Virus record (IMG/VR): IMGVR_UViG_3300023281_001116
Span: 1-31,653 of that record
Length of the DNA: 31,653 nucleotides
Strand: one strand, 5' to 3'
DNA from: a virus
Both the position numbers and the translations under genes were made by a program. Of the stretch, positions 22,257-29,867 are shown piece by piece. Positions within the stretch are counted from its first letter, which is position 1. Every line of letters starts with the position of its first letter. A model generated the notes under the pieces. The model was not told the DNA's origin, ran no database searches, and worked only from the letters and a program-made list of their open reading frames with translations.

Positions 22257-24491
22257 ATGGCGATCAATCCTGAGTTAACCTATGTAGGTAAAATTACACC
22301 GTCAAGTGCGGATTATCCCTATGGCGAGGCGCGTAATATTACTTTGCCAGGCGATGGCACGGGAACGCCGTTTTTAGCTTCGCTGGTAAATGATCAGTTC
22401 GGATTTCAACAAGCGGTATTACAAGCCGCAGGCATTGTTCCGAGTAACAACCCTGAGAAAGCTACGGCATCACAATATCTTACTGCGATGCAAGCGCTTT
22501 TTGGTAATGTTGTTGCAGACCTCGCCGCATTGAGGGCTATCGACTCAACACGCCACGAAAACGGTGATATAGTACACGTTACTGACGGCCGTCGTGCGGG
22601 TTTCTTTAAACTTAATAAGGCCGACGCAGTAACGGCCGATGACGACGGAATTGATATTGTCGGAATCGACCTAGCACGTTGGAAGCGCGAATTTACAGGA
22701 GCGATCAATTCATGGTGGTATGGTGCAAAAGGCGACGCGTCTTTAGCTACTGATAACAGCCCGGCATTTGACGCAGCGAGGGACTACGGAGAGCTGAATA
22801 ATCTTCCACATTATATTCCAGGCGATGTAGGATATTATCGTTACACCACACAATATCAAATCAACGCGTTAAGTGGGTCGTTATTTGGTGACGGTCGACA
22901 AACTATTCTCTTTGCTGATACTGCCGGACAATCGGGCATTGTGGTTGATGGGGCGTCGCATTTTAGAATTAAAACCCTTGGTTTAGCGGGCGGGGTCGCA
23001 AGTGGTAACGGCATTGAGATTAATAACGGAGCACATCGCGGTCTAGTAGAAGATGTGTGGTTAGGTTACTTCGCGGCTAGTTGCATTGCTCAAACTAGCG
23101 CAATATCAATGACTTATATTTCTGTCAGAATTGACCAAAATAATGGGTATCGACCTGGCGGTTTAAATGGTATACCTGCGTCGTTGGGCGTCCCAACACG
23201 TGGTATGAATATTGACGGTGGAGGTCAAAATAATAACGCTAATTGTGCCAACTGCTCGATTGAGGGTGTAGGTACTATCTACGGGCTGCAAGTGGGCGAT
23301 ACTATTGGCGGCGCAGTTCAATCGTTTATATGGGAAGGTGGTACTATAGAGGGAATACCATCGGGTGAACTGATCTACCTAGTTACAACCGAATCGATGA
23401 TATCGAACGCTCATGTCGAAGGGAACACACCCTTAGATCCCGCAGAATGGGGAATCACATTAGAAGATTGCATCGACACGGTAATTGTTGGCGGTTTTTC
23501 AAATGTTGATTACCGTCAAATAGGTGGTACAACAAGATCGGGTTGTAGAGATTTTCCGGCGGCGTCGTTTAATTTTGCGAGCACTGTTGTTGATCCGTTT
23601 TTAGATAAGTGCGCATATGGTTCGCTATCTACCGGTCCAGGCATGGGCCAACTTATCGATTTGTCGAGTACGGGCGAATTCACATTTATGAAAAATAACG
23701 CTAATGCGTTGTTTGCCTACGGCGACGGATTGAAGCAAAGAAGGAAGACACTATTTAATACAGAATTCGAACTCGATGAATTTAACTTTAATACTGCGAT
23801 ACCAACTGGCTTCCGTGCTTCGGGTACTGGTGAAGTCATTAGTCGGGACACGGTTGTTTTTGACAGCGGGACATCATCTGTCAAAATGGTTGCGGGTGGT
23901 GCGGGAGACTTTCTTACACATGAATTGCCTGTTCCTGCTCAATTATCGGGGAGACGTGTAAAAGCTACTGCACGCATTCGAAACACAACCACTGTGGGTT
24001 TGTCAGGTCTTGTATTTAATTTCAATGGTGGCGCAACCATTGTTACTCAAGCCACACGGCAGGCCGATGCGTGGGAAACAGTTCAAGCCACATTTAATGT
24101 ACCGGCGGGCGGCGTGTTTTTACAAATGCAAATATTCAGTAATGCGGCAGGCACCATCAATGTTGACTCGTTTACGATTGAAGCGGAACGCGGTGAGCAT
24201 CCGAAAGAATTCACCGTCGATGCCACGACAACTCCCTCGCTTAATGGTCAAACAGGAAAGGTTGCACCTACTGTTCGCAGTGGTGCGGCGGTTACAATTA
24301 CTGATTTCTTGGACCCTATTGTCGGTGTTCCTTTTTTGTTTGTATTTGACCACGCAGCGACCATTCAAAAAAATGCAAAATTTATGTTGCCTGGCGGCGT
24401 TAATCTTGTCGGCACGCTAGATGATGTTGTGGAGATCACGTTTGGTACGGATGGAATTTATAGAGTCGCGGCAGTGAGTGTGAATGCATAA
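22257..24491 (+). CDS. Tailspike / tail fibre protein with pectate-lyase-like beta-helix
   Basis: A 744-aa host-recognition protein at the end of the tail cluster. The N-terminal ~160 residues read as a virion-anchor: TYVGKITPSSADYPYGEARNI, GTGTPFLASLVNDQFGFQQAVL, then DGRRAGFFKLN. A pectate-lyase-type entry motif follows, WWYGAKGDASLATDNSPAFDAA (about residue 155-175), and a long stretch of beta-helix strands to about 480 (FRIKTLGLAG, GIEINNGAHRGLVEDVWLG, NCSIEGVG, EGGTIEGIPS). From about 500 the pattern changes to a carbohydrate-binding-like beta-sandwich (VISRDTVVFDSGTSSVKMVAGG) and a small C-terminal domain (LPGGVNLVGTLDDVVEITF). An enzymatic depolymerase role is possible but the catalytic residues cannot be identified by eye. 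Confidence 0.88.
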   Translation: MAINPELTYVGKITPSSADYPYGEARNITLPGDGTGTPFLASLVNDQFGFQQAVLQAAGIVPSNNPEKATASQYLTAMQALFGNVVADLAALRAIDSTRHENGDIVHVTDGRRAGFFKLNKADAVTADDDGIDIVGIDLARWKREFTGAINSWWYGAKGDASLATDNSPAFDAARDYGELNNLPHYIPGDVGYYRYTTQYQINALSGSLFGDGRQTILFADTAGQSGIVVDGASHFRIKTLGLAGGVASGNGIEINNGAHRGLVEDVWLGYFAASCIAQTSAISMTYISVRIDQNNGYRPGGLNGIPASLGVPTRGMNIDGGGQNNNANCANCSIEGVGTIYGLQVGDTIGGAVQSFIWEGGTIEGIPSGELIYLVTTESMISNAHVEGNTPLDPAEWGITLEDCIDTVIVGGFSNVDYRQIGGTTRSGCRDFPAASFNFASTVVDPFLDKCAYGSLSTGPGMGQLIDLSSTGEFTFMKNNANALFAYGDGLKQRRKTLFNTEFELDEFNFNTAIPTGFRASGTGEVISRDTVVFDSGTSSVKMVAGGAGDFLTHELPVPAQLSGRRVKATARIRNTTTVGLSGLVFNFNGGATIVTQATRQADAWETVQATFNVPAGGVFLQMQIFSNAAGTINVDSFTIEAERGEHPKEFTVDATTTPSLNGQTGKVAPTVRSGAAVTITDFLDPIVGVPFLFVFDHAATIQKNAKFMLPGGVNLVGTLDDVVEITFGTDGIYRVAAVSVNA

Positions 24492-24493
24492 TT

Positions 24494-25066
24494 ATGAAAC
24501 TTTGGGATATTGTTAAAACAGTTGGGTCCGGGATTATTAAAGAGGTCGTGCCAGGCGGTGGCGCGATCTTGAGCGTTATTAACGATCTGTTGCCGGATGA
24601 TAAAAAGTTACCGCACACGGCAACCGGATATGATATTAATAACGCGATTGAAACACTGCCTCCCGAACAACGAGTAGCCGTATTTGAAAAGGAATTTGAT
24701 GTTGACATCACTCGGATAAAAGAGGCAGGATCAACATTAAGGGCGATGCTCGAATTTGATTCGCAAAATCCACACTCTACTCGTCCTAAAATTGCTTTGT
24801 ACTCCTTTTATGTCATTGCTTTTGCTATCGTTGTGGCTATATCGGCGTGGGGCGTGGGAGTGCTGAGAAGCGATGAGGACATGATTAAAGCTGTAGTTGA
24901 CGGGTGGCCGTTCATCCTGGCAATGATTGGACCTCTCGTTATATTATTACACGGCTATTTCGGGGTGCTGAAAATAGAACATAAAAACCGACTTGATGCT
25001 GCGGGTGGAAACTCGACACCGTCGGGCATTGTCGGTATATTATCATCTCTAATTAAAAGGGGGTAA
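24494..25066 (+). CDS. Holin-like membrane protein (3TM/GTA type)
   Basis: A 190-aa protein with a soluble N-terminal ~90 residues (MKLWDIVKTVGSGIIKEVVPGGG, VAVFEKEFDVDITRIKEAG) and two clear membrane segments (about residues 98-120, IALYSFYVIAFAIVVAISAWGVG, and 135-157, WPFILAMIGPLVILLHGYFGV). The EFDSQNPHSTRPKIA segment just before the first membrane span resembles the 'holin of 3TMs' proteins found in phages and gene-transfer agents. Located after the tailspike, it probably starts the lysis cassette. No endolysin follows. The ATG comes 2 bases after the previous stop. Confidence 0.6.
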   Translation: MKLWDIVKTVGSGIIKEVVPGGGAILSVINDLLPDDKKLPHTATGYDINNAIETLPPEQRVAVFEKEFDVDITRIKEAGSTLRAMLEFDSQNPHSTRPKIALYSFYVIAFAIVVAISAWGVGVLRSDEDMIKAVVDGWPFILAMIGPLVILLHGYFGVLKIEHKNRLDAAGGNSTPSGIVGILSSLIKRG

Positions 25067-25070
25067 CATT

Positions 25071-25205
25071 ATGGCTGAGAAGAATAAGGATGCCGCAGGC
25101 GGTCGCGGCAGGCGTCGAGTAAAAGAGGATAACAAGAAGGATGCCGCAGGCGGTCGCGGCAGGCGTCGAGTAGTAAAACAACAGGCTGTTGTGCCTGTTA
25201 AATGA
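25071..25205 (+). CDS. 44-aa arginine-rich repeat micro-protein
   Basis: Starts at ATG 25071 with an AAAGGGGG ribosome binding site 6 bases upstream and ends at TGA 25203-25205, which overlaps the next ATG (ATGA). The peptide contains a perfect tandem duplication of KDAAGGRGRRRV separated by a few charged residues, then a hydrophobic end (QQAVVPVK). It is very basic (about 16 Arg/Lys of 44). Nucleic-acid or membrane binding is possible; no family recognised. The good ribosome binding site and stop/start overlap support expression. It is too short to appear in many gene predictions. Confidence 0.55.
   Translation: MAEKNKDAAGGRGRRRVKEDNKKDAAGGRGRRRVVKQQAVVPVK
25086..25172 (+). repeat. 36-bp tandem direct repeat, 51-bp period, within the micro-protein gene
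   Basis: Two identical 36-base copies at 25086-25121 and 25137-25172 are separated by 15 bases; the 51-base period keeps the reading frame. The unit is G/C-rich and encodes KDAAGGRGRRRV. The exact identity indicates a recent duplication. It is a potential slippage hot spot, so copy number may differ between relatives. Confidence 0.85.
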
Positions 25206-25672
25206 TGTTCTTGGTAATAACGGTGTTGCTGTACGGGTGCGCCGTTATTGCCCTTTTTAGACGTGTTTATGTTGCTATACCGCTGACAGTCCTTAATATT
25301 TTTCACGACCTTATATCTCCAAATCTTGGCGACACCGCGTATTACGTCGCGGCCGGTGTCGTTGATGTGTTCGCAATGATAGATTTGACTAAAATTCGCC
25401 CCATTCCTAAAATAATTGTACAATTGCATCTAATTTGTTTTGTGTCAATTTTGGTTAATTTTGCAGGGTGGATAATTTACATGTTGTGGTTACCTCCCGA
25501 AATATACGACGCAGCTTGCGTGATTGTTTATATGGGGTTGTTCATTGTGTTAATTCAACGGGGCGGGTGCGTCGATGTGGGATGTTATTCAGTGGGTAGC
25601 TGGTTTATTGGCTTTTGGCGCAATAATTACACGCGCCTATGTGACTTATTCAAACACGAGGGCGCAACGTGA
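25202..25672 (+). CDS. Multi-pass membrane protein of unknown function
   Basis: A 156-aa protein with about four hydrophobic segments (residues 2-22, ~24-58, ~75-100 and ~108-130), separated by short charged loops. ATG 25202 overlaps the micro-protein stop and its 3' end overlaps the GTG of the next holin-like gene (GTGA at 25669-25672), so it is embedded in a coupled chain. It is probably part of the lysis or membrane-modifying cassette; it does not match a holin class I can name. Its last ~33 codons overlap another frame at 25575. Confidence 0.55.
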   Translation: MMFLVITVLLYGCAVIALFRRVYVAIPLTVLNIFHDLISPNLGDTAYYVAAGVVDVFAMIDLTKIRPIPKIIVQLHLICFVSILVNFAGWIIYMLWLPPEIYDAACVIVYMGLFIVLIQRGGCVDVGCYSVGSWFIGFWRNNYTRLCDLFKHEGAT

Positions 25673-25784
25673 ATTCCAGCAACTTTCTACACATGCTAAC
25701 CAGCGACATAAAAGTAGCAGCGGCGACGGGGGCGGCCACGGGGGCGACAGGGTTAGGTCTGATTCTAGATTGGATTCCAAATGA
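25575..25784 (+). CDS. Overlapping small single-span membrane protein
   Basis: A 69-aa frame starting at ATG 25575 (GGGCGGG about 8 bases upstream) and overlapping both the preceding (98 bases) and following (116 bases) genes in another frame. The N-terminus has one membrane span (about residues 3-22, VIQWVAGLLAFGAIITRAYV), then a polar helix (SNTRAQREFQQLSTHANQ), and a Gly/Ser/Asp-rich end. Topology and position recall inner-membrane spanin or small lysis proteins that overlap neighbours, but it is much shorter than a typical Rz and shows no lipoprotein partner. It could also be chance. Confidence 0.35.
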   Translation: MWDVIQWVAGLLAFGAIITRAYVTYSNTRAQREFQQLSTHANQRHKSSSGDGGGHGGDRVRSDSRLDSK

Positions 25785-25935
25785 CATCGCCAAGCTTGGG
25801 GTTTTGATTGGTGGCGTACTTTCAACGGTGTTAATTTGTAACCAGATATTAATATACAAAAAAACACTGTTCGAACTTAAAATTATGAGACGTAAAGAAG
25901 CGGAACGTTTGGCGCGTTCCGCCGATGATGATTAA
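25669..25935 (+). CDS. Small holin-like membrane protein
   Basis: An 88-aa protein starting at GTG 25669, which overlaps the previous stop (GTGA). It has two hydrophobic segments (about residues 17-35, AAATGAATGATGLGLILDW, and 42-62, KLGVLIGGVLSTVLICNQIL), followed by a basic cytoplasmic tail (KIMRRKEAERLARS). Two spans plus a charged C-terminus on a 60-150 aa protein is the usual class II holin layout. It is the last gene on the + strand; its TAA shares bases with the stop of the converging minus-strand gene. A hairpin usable as a terminator lies in its final codons. Confidence 0.6.
   Translation: MNSSNFLHMLTSDIKVAAATGAATGATGLGLILDWIPNDIAKLGVLIGGVLSTVLICNQILIYKKTLFELKIMRRKEAERLARSADDD
25894..25922 (-). 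terminator. Candidate terminator of the minus-strand operon
   Basis: GCGGAACG (25900-25907), a 7-base loop and CGTTCCGC (25915-25922) form a perfect 8-bp hairpin just beyond the end of the last minus-strand gene. Read on the minus strand it is followed by TTCTTTACG, a short T-rich tract. It lies within the 3' coding end of the last + strand gene. On the + strand no T-run follows, so it would be weak in that direction. Confidence 0.45.
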
Positions 25936-26234
25936 TCAAGTTCAATAGAGCGTTCAATAGCTTGAATGGCTTCTCGTTTATCTTGAGTAGATGATTTACT
26001 TCCGCGTTGACCTGCCGCCAAACATTTTTTAATGGCATGGGCCATTGCGGGACATGTAACATCAAAAGTTTTTAGCACATCGTAAACGTCCACCCATACA
26101 CCGGGTTTAATTTCACGTACGTATTTGTTAGGCAATACCGGGAGATGGGGCGCTTGTGGGACGCCTAACTCATCCACAGCGTAAGGTAGTGTCCCAAGTG
26201 TACGTTTAAGTGCGTCTTTTATTTCGTCATTCAT
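25932..26234 (-). CDS. Small conserved-type phage protein of unknown function
   Basis: A 100-aa protein, last in the minus-strand operon. It contains KYVREIKPGVWVDVYDVLKTFDVTCPAMAHAIKK followed by CLAAGQRGSKSSTQDKREAIQAIERSIEL. I recall this layout (a 'DVYdVL.aF.Vt.PA..HAiKK.L..GqRG.K....D..EA..aI.raI' pattern) from small phage proteins near replication or nucleotide genes, but cannot assign a reaction. The ATG overlaps the end of the MazG-like gene by 8 bases, which suggests co-translation and a related role. It converges with the + strand cluster and shares 4 bases at the stops. Confidence 0.6.
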   Translation of the reverse strand: MNDEIKDALKRTLGTLPYAVDELGVPQAPHLPVLPNKYVREIKPGVWVDVYDVLKTFDVTCPAMAHAIKKCLAAGQRGSKSSTQDKREAIQAIERSIELD

Positions 26235-26784
26235 CGTTTTTATCTCTCTGTGCTAGTGCGGCTTCATTAGTGTATTCGACATTGCCGAATCGTTTGTCGA
26301 GCTTGTTTTTGTTAATTTCAAGAACCTCTTCGCGGGTGATTTTAATCTGGTGCATTATTGATTCCAAATAATAATCAACGTTGTACAGTACGTCGCGCAT
26401 GTCATCGTTGGTAAGACATGCTTCGTATACGATGTGGTTTTTAATCAGTGTAATAAGAGATCCGACAATGGTGTGCAAGTCGACACCTAACTCAGGTAAA
26501 GAATGTTGTCTAGGCGTATAAGACAATATCTCTATGCGACCCCCGACACCTAATCCCTCCAAATAAAATTCAAGATCGCCTAATTCTTTTATCAGCTTTG
26601 TTCTACACTCCCGTGATGGCCACTCGGTTATTATTTCTTGAATTTCGGCACATTCTGTTGCGAGACCAAAACACATGTGAGTCAAATGCATTTTACGCAC
26701 AGTGAGGGTTCCTAAAATTTCTTCGGCAGGTTTACAATATTTATTAACAACGTCGGAATAATGTTTCATTAGAAAGGTACCCAT
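26227..26784 (-). CDS. MazG-like nucleotide pyrophosphohydrolase
   Basis: Predicted to hydrolyse (d)NTPs to monophosphates and pyrophosphate, adjusting the pool available for phage DNA synthesis or a stress signal such as (p)ppGpp; the exact substrate cannot be read from the sequence. The characteristic MazG metal motif ExxE...ExxD is present: ATECAEIQE (E44, E47, E50) and KELGDLEFYLEG (E67, D70). It is 185 aa, longer than a minimal MazG domain, with an extra helical insert and a typical NKNKLDKRFG-type C-terminal segment. M6 (base 26769) is an alternative start. It lies downstream of the DNA polymerase, consistent with a nucleotide-supply role. Confidence 0.75.
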   Translation of the reverse strand: MGTFLMKHYSDVVNKYCKPAEEILGTLTVRKMHLTHMCFGLATECAEIQEIITEWPSRECRTKLIKELGDLEFYLEGLGVGGRIEILSYTPRQHSLPELGVDLHTIVGSLITLIKNHIVYEACLTNDDMRDVLYNVDYYLESIMHQIKITREEVLEINKNKLDKRFGNVEYTNEAALAQRDKNDE

Positions 26785-26854
26785 TCATTTTTTGGTATCG
26801 GTGAGTGTTTAGAGCGCGGCGAGCTGTTGCGCTTTGCGATGTATTCTGAATATT

Positions 26855-29014
26855 TTACGCATTTAAACAATCCACCAATTTGTGAGTTTCATTAATGTAA
26901 TAATCAAAATCAATGTTTGACCATTCCGCGTCACGGATATCGTTGCACGGTGCGACGACACGACCAACATTAAAATTTGTTCGACGTATTTCGTACTTCG
27001 AACGGTTTTTAGTATTAATACGTTCGTCCCATGGTACCCCGAGCGCATCAAGTTCGACAGGAGGGGGAGGCGATAAACTTTTTAATTCATCTAAAACACT
27101 GTTGTAAAACTGGTCGGTTAGCTTATTGGCGCGCTTCCATTGACCCACCGTGTAACCTTTTGTTGGAGGGCTTATTTTTGTTAATGCCCCCCCCTTTTTG
27201 CCGATGTAATACCGCGTGATATTCTGTAATTGTTGTTCAACACCCTTTTGAGTCATCACCAACTTATCAGCACGACCCACTTTAGTTCGCAACATAAAAT
27301 CCATTATATCCGTGTGACCGGTGATAAATGTCGTTATATCGGTGCCGTGTAACAATGCGGTCTCGGCTGCTTTCGGTACGATCAATGCAGAGTGGTTTTG
27401 ATGCCAGTCCAATTCATATTCATAAGTGCCTTTACGCTTAACCTTACCGTCGTCATACTCAGCTATATAATTATTAACATCGCGAATGAACATTCGATTA
27501 TAAATTGCTGACTCTAAATTTAAACACGTGAATTGCTCCCACCATTCGCAAACAGCTTTCATATGATCGACATATTTGCGAGGACATAACACAGTTAGTC
27601 CGTCGGTGTTGGCTTGTATCATTTTTAAGTGTGGAATATCAATTAAATTTTCCGCCAATAAACACAACAATAATTGACCGTTGATTGTGATCGACATTGT
27701 GTACTGTGGGTCATGGAACGGGCTATAGTCGCTGTTACTGTCGCCATATACACCGTTTGCTGCCAGTTTAAACATAGCATTTTCGGGGGTGCCTTTGGCG
27801 TAGTCTAACCGTTGATTACAAATGTCTTGATAAATACCGCAGAACTCGTCACCTAAATGATTTGGATGCAAGTTGTTTGCGATAGCGAGGCTAGGATAGT
27901 ATCCTGTCACATCCCAATCATAAATAACATAATCGTCGTCCGAATAAACTGTTGTGGATTCAATAGAGCCATGAATTCCACCGACACCGAAGTCATATTG
28001 AAAACCGTTTACAACAGTGTGTAGTCCGGCAAAAACCCCTTTTGTTTCGTAGATGGTTTGTGCTGCTAACCATTCTTTTATTTGTGTAAATTCATGGCGT
28101 TTAAAATTGATGTACGGTAATATGACCTCATTTAACGATATTGAATCGCGACGTGTTTGCCTTACAACTTTACGACCGTCGTCTTTAACGTAATAACCGT
28201 TTTCAATCTCGTAACAAGAACCGGGCAACATCCTTTCCAGTTCCATAATAAAATAATCATTTCCCACTTTCTTGTCGCTATGATTTAAAAAATTACGATC
28301 ATATTTTTCGCTAAGTTTTTCACGAAAACGTATCATTTCTAAAGAACGTATATAAAATTTTTCGGTTTCATCAACGTCATGGTCGTTATATAGAATCAAA
28401 TTTGCAATTTCGTCATGGGTCAAGTATGTGCCGGGGGTGTATGGCAAGTCTTGAATATTTTGTGAACGCATGTTGAATTCAAGCAACTTCAAGGATGTTC
28501 GACGCGATTTATTATCAAAGTGATGTATTTTAAATAGGTCGATTTGTTGAATATGTACATCCCACGGCGCTATTAAATTATCAAATCGATTCTCCCATGG
28601 TGTGTCGATGATCGATTGTGATTTTGTAAAGATATCTTCTAAACCAATTCCACAACTGAAATTTTCAATAATAAAATGCAATATGGGGTAATCATAACCG
28701 ACATTATTAAATCCGACCATTCGGCAGTCAGATTGAGAAAGCATCTGTAAAAACCACACGAGTTGTTCAAGCTCGTTTCGTCTGTCGCTTATTTCAAATA
28801 AAAGCCTGGTGCCTGTGTTAGCGTGCTTGAATGACGCGGTGAAAACGTTCGGGTAACATTCAAGGTCGTATATCCAGTCGAGAGGGTTGAACGACATGAA
28901 ATGGCTGAATGTTTCGGGGGTGCCGCAATGTGGGCAATTGTCGGTTATTTCGTGGCTGTAAAATTTGCCACATCCACAAACAGCATCACATTGTCGGCGC
29001 CCCCTGGTTGTCAT
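26855..29014 (-). CDS. Family B DNA polymerase with 3'-5' exonuclease and N-terminal zinc ribbon
   Basis: The phage replicative polymerase, 719 aa. In order: an N-terminal Cys cluster (C9, C13, C15, C27, C30) resembling a zinc ribbon; proofreading exonuclease motifs YDLECY (D50, E52), GFNNVGYDYP (Exo II, D108) and YNDHD (Exo III, Y209/D213); GGIHG at ~346; motif A DVTGYYPSL (D368, Y373, P374, S375); motif B KLAANGVYG (K416, N420, Y423, G424); and motif C QANTDG, where the usual DTD is NTD (N469, D471). In RB69 polymerase the second motif C Asp (D623) and the motif A Asp (D411) are the key metal ligands, so activity is plausible. The 3' third is helical with an SPPPPVEL linker. No TPR insertions of protein-primed polymerases are evident. 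Confidence 0.9.
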   Translation of the reverse strand: MTTRGRRQCDAVCGCGKFYSHEITDNCPHCGTPETFSHFMSFNPLDWIYDLECYPNVFTASFKHANTGTRLLFEISDRRNELEQLVWFLQMLSQSDCRMVGFNNVGYDYPILHFIIENFSCGIGLEDIFTKSQSIIDTPWENRFDNLIAPWDVHIQQIDLFKIHHFDNKSRRTSLKLLEFNMRSQNIQDLPYTPGTYLTHDEIANLILYNDHDVDETEKFYIRSLEMIRFREKLSEKYDRNFLNHSDKKVGNDYFIMELERMLPGSCYEIENGYYVKDDGRKVVRQTRRDSISLNEVILPYINFKRHEFTQIKEWLAAQTIYETKGVFAGLHTVVNGFQYDFGVGGIHGSIESTTVYSDDDYVIYDWDVTGYYPSLAIANNLHPNHLGDEFCGIYQDICNQRLDYAKGTPENAMFKLAANGVYGDSNSDYSPFHDPQYTMSITINGQLLLCLLAENLIDIPHLKMIQANTDGLTVLCPRKYVDHMKAVCEWWEQFTCLNLESAIYNRMFIRDVNNYIAEYDDGKVKRKGTYEYELDWHQNHSALIVPKAAETALLHGTDITTFITGHTDIMDFMLRTKVGRADKLVMTQKGVEQQLQNITRYYIGKKGGALTKISPPTKGYTVGQWKRANKLTDQFYNSVLDELKSLSPPPPVELDALGVPWDERINTKNRSKYEIRRTNFNVGRVVAPCNDIRDAEWSNIDFDYYINETHKLVDCLNA

Positions 29015-29865
29015 GAGTCTAGTGCTTCCTGAATTTGTGCCTCACTATAGCCGCCTGCCTGTAACTGTTCCTTTGTGTATTTATTGCCTGCGACTGTGTA
29101 CGTGGCGGGCGGTGGGGGTGGAAGTGATGCGTTAGGGTCGAGGAAATCTTGGGCCGGTGTTACGGGCGGTGCGGGTGGGGGTGGTGCTTGACCGGGCACC
29201 TGCGTAAGTGGAGGTGGTGCTTGAACATTGGGGTCCACGAGTGCGCCTGCTGGCACTTGTCCGACGCTACCACCGAACGCCGCGTTAGCATCTACCGAAC
29301 CCTCACTAACAATAAGGATTCCCGCCCGCGTGAGTTCTAACGCTTCCGGGTTTATATATAACCCCGACGTTAGGACGGGGCCGTTGATGTTATTGCCACA
29401 CACAGAAATAAGCATTCGAACGTAGTCACCTTTTTTAATTTCGGCTTTATTCTGAATGACCTGATGGGGTTCGTATCGATTGACGTGATAGCACGACACC
29501 GGAAATCCGTTTGAAGCGAAAATAATCCAATTGCCAGCGTATCCTTCACGTTCCGCAGGTATTTTTTGTTGTTTGTTAGGCACCATACTGTCGCCGTCAA
29601 CAATTTTCCACGAAAAAGAGGGGACGTTGTAATCACCCTTCGGGAAAGATTGTACGGCCTCATTATAAATTAGTGCACCCCACTCTGTTTGATTCCAATG
29701 TTGTTCGCCATTTTTTGGGATAGCCAGACCGACTGTCGTTGACATTAACGGCTCACCATTAACATTAACTTTCGGCTGTTTGGTCTTATCATCCTTGACA
29801 GCATGTGATTCCATTGGATGGCCCGCAACCATTCGGCCGACTGGTGTAAGAATTTCGATTGTCAT
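29011..29865 (-). CDS. Single-stranded DNA-binding protein, DUF2815/Enc34 type
   Basis: A 284-aa protein just upstream of the polymerase. The first ~180 residues form a beta-rich core (KVNVNGEPLMSTTVGLAIPKNGEQHW, SFSWKIVDGDS, GNWIIFASNGFP, GDYVRMLISVCGN, then SGLYINPEALELTRAG) that fits the OB-fold SSBs of phages (Enc34 type). It is followed by a long Pro/Ala/Gln-rich linker (APPPPAPPVT, LPPPPPATYTV) and a C-terminal helical/acidic tail (KEQLQAGGYSEAQIQEALDS), the part that usually recruits partner proteins. It overlaps the polymerase start by 4 bases. It binds ssDNA at the replication fork. Confidence 0.8.
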   Translation of the reverse strand: MTIEILTPVGRMVAGHPMESHAVKDDKTKQPKVNVNGEPLMSTTVGLAIPKNGEQHWNQTEWGALIYNEAVQSFPKGDYNVPSFSWKIVDGDSMVPNKQQKIPAEREGYAGNWIIFASNGFPVSCYHVNRYEPHQVIQNKAEIKKGDYVRMLISVCGNNINGPVLTSGLYINPEALELTRAGILIVSEGSVDANAAFGGSVGQVPAGALVDPNVQAPPPLTQVPGQAPPPPAPPVTPAQDFLDPNASLPPPPPATYTVAGNKYTKEQLQAGGYSEAQIQEALDS

Positions 29866-29867
29866 AA

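Noticed and set aside
25932-26784. 2-aminoadenine (Z-genome) system suggested by the MazG-like gene beside a DNA polymerase
   Set aside because: Z-phages use a family A-type DpoZ and need PurZ; the polymerase here is family B and no PurZ-like gene is visible in the window.
26809-26862. 17-codon minus-strand micro-ORF (MRKIFRIHRKAQQLAAL) overlapping the polymerase stop
   Set aside because: Very short and supported only by an 8-base overlap; could be coupling-translated but no ribosome binding site or homology can be shown.
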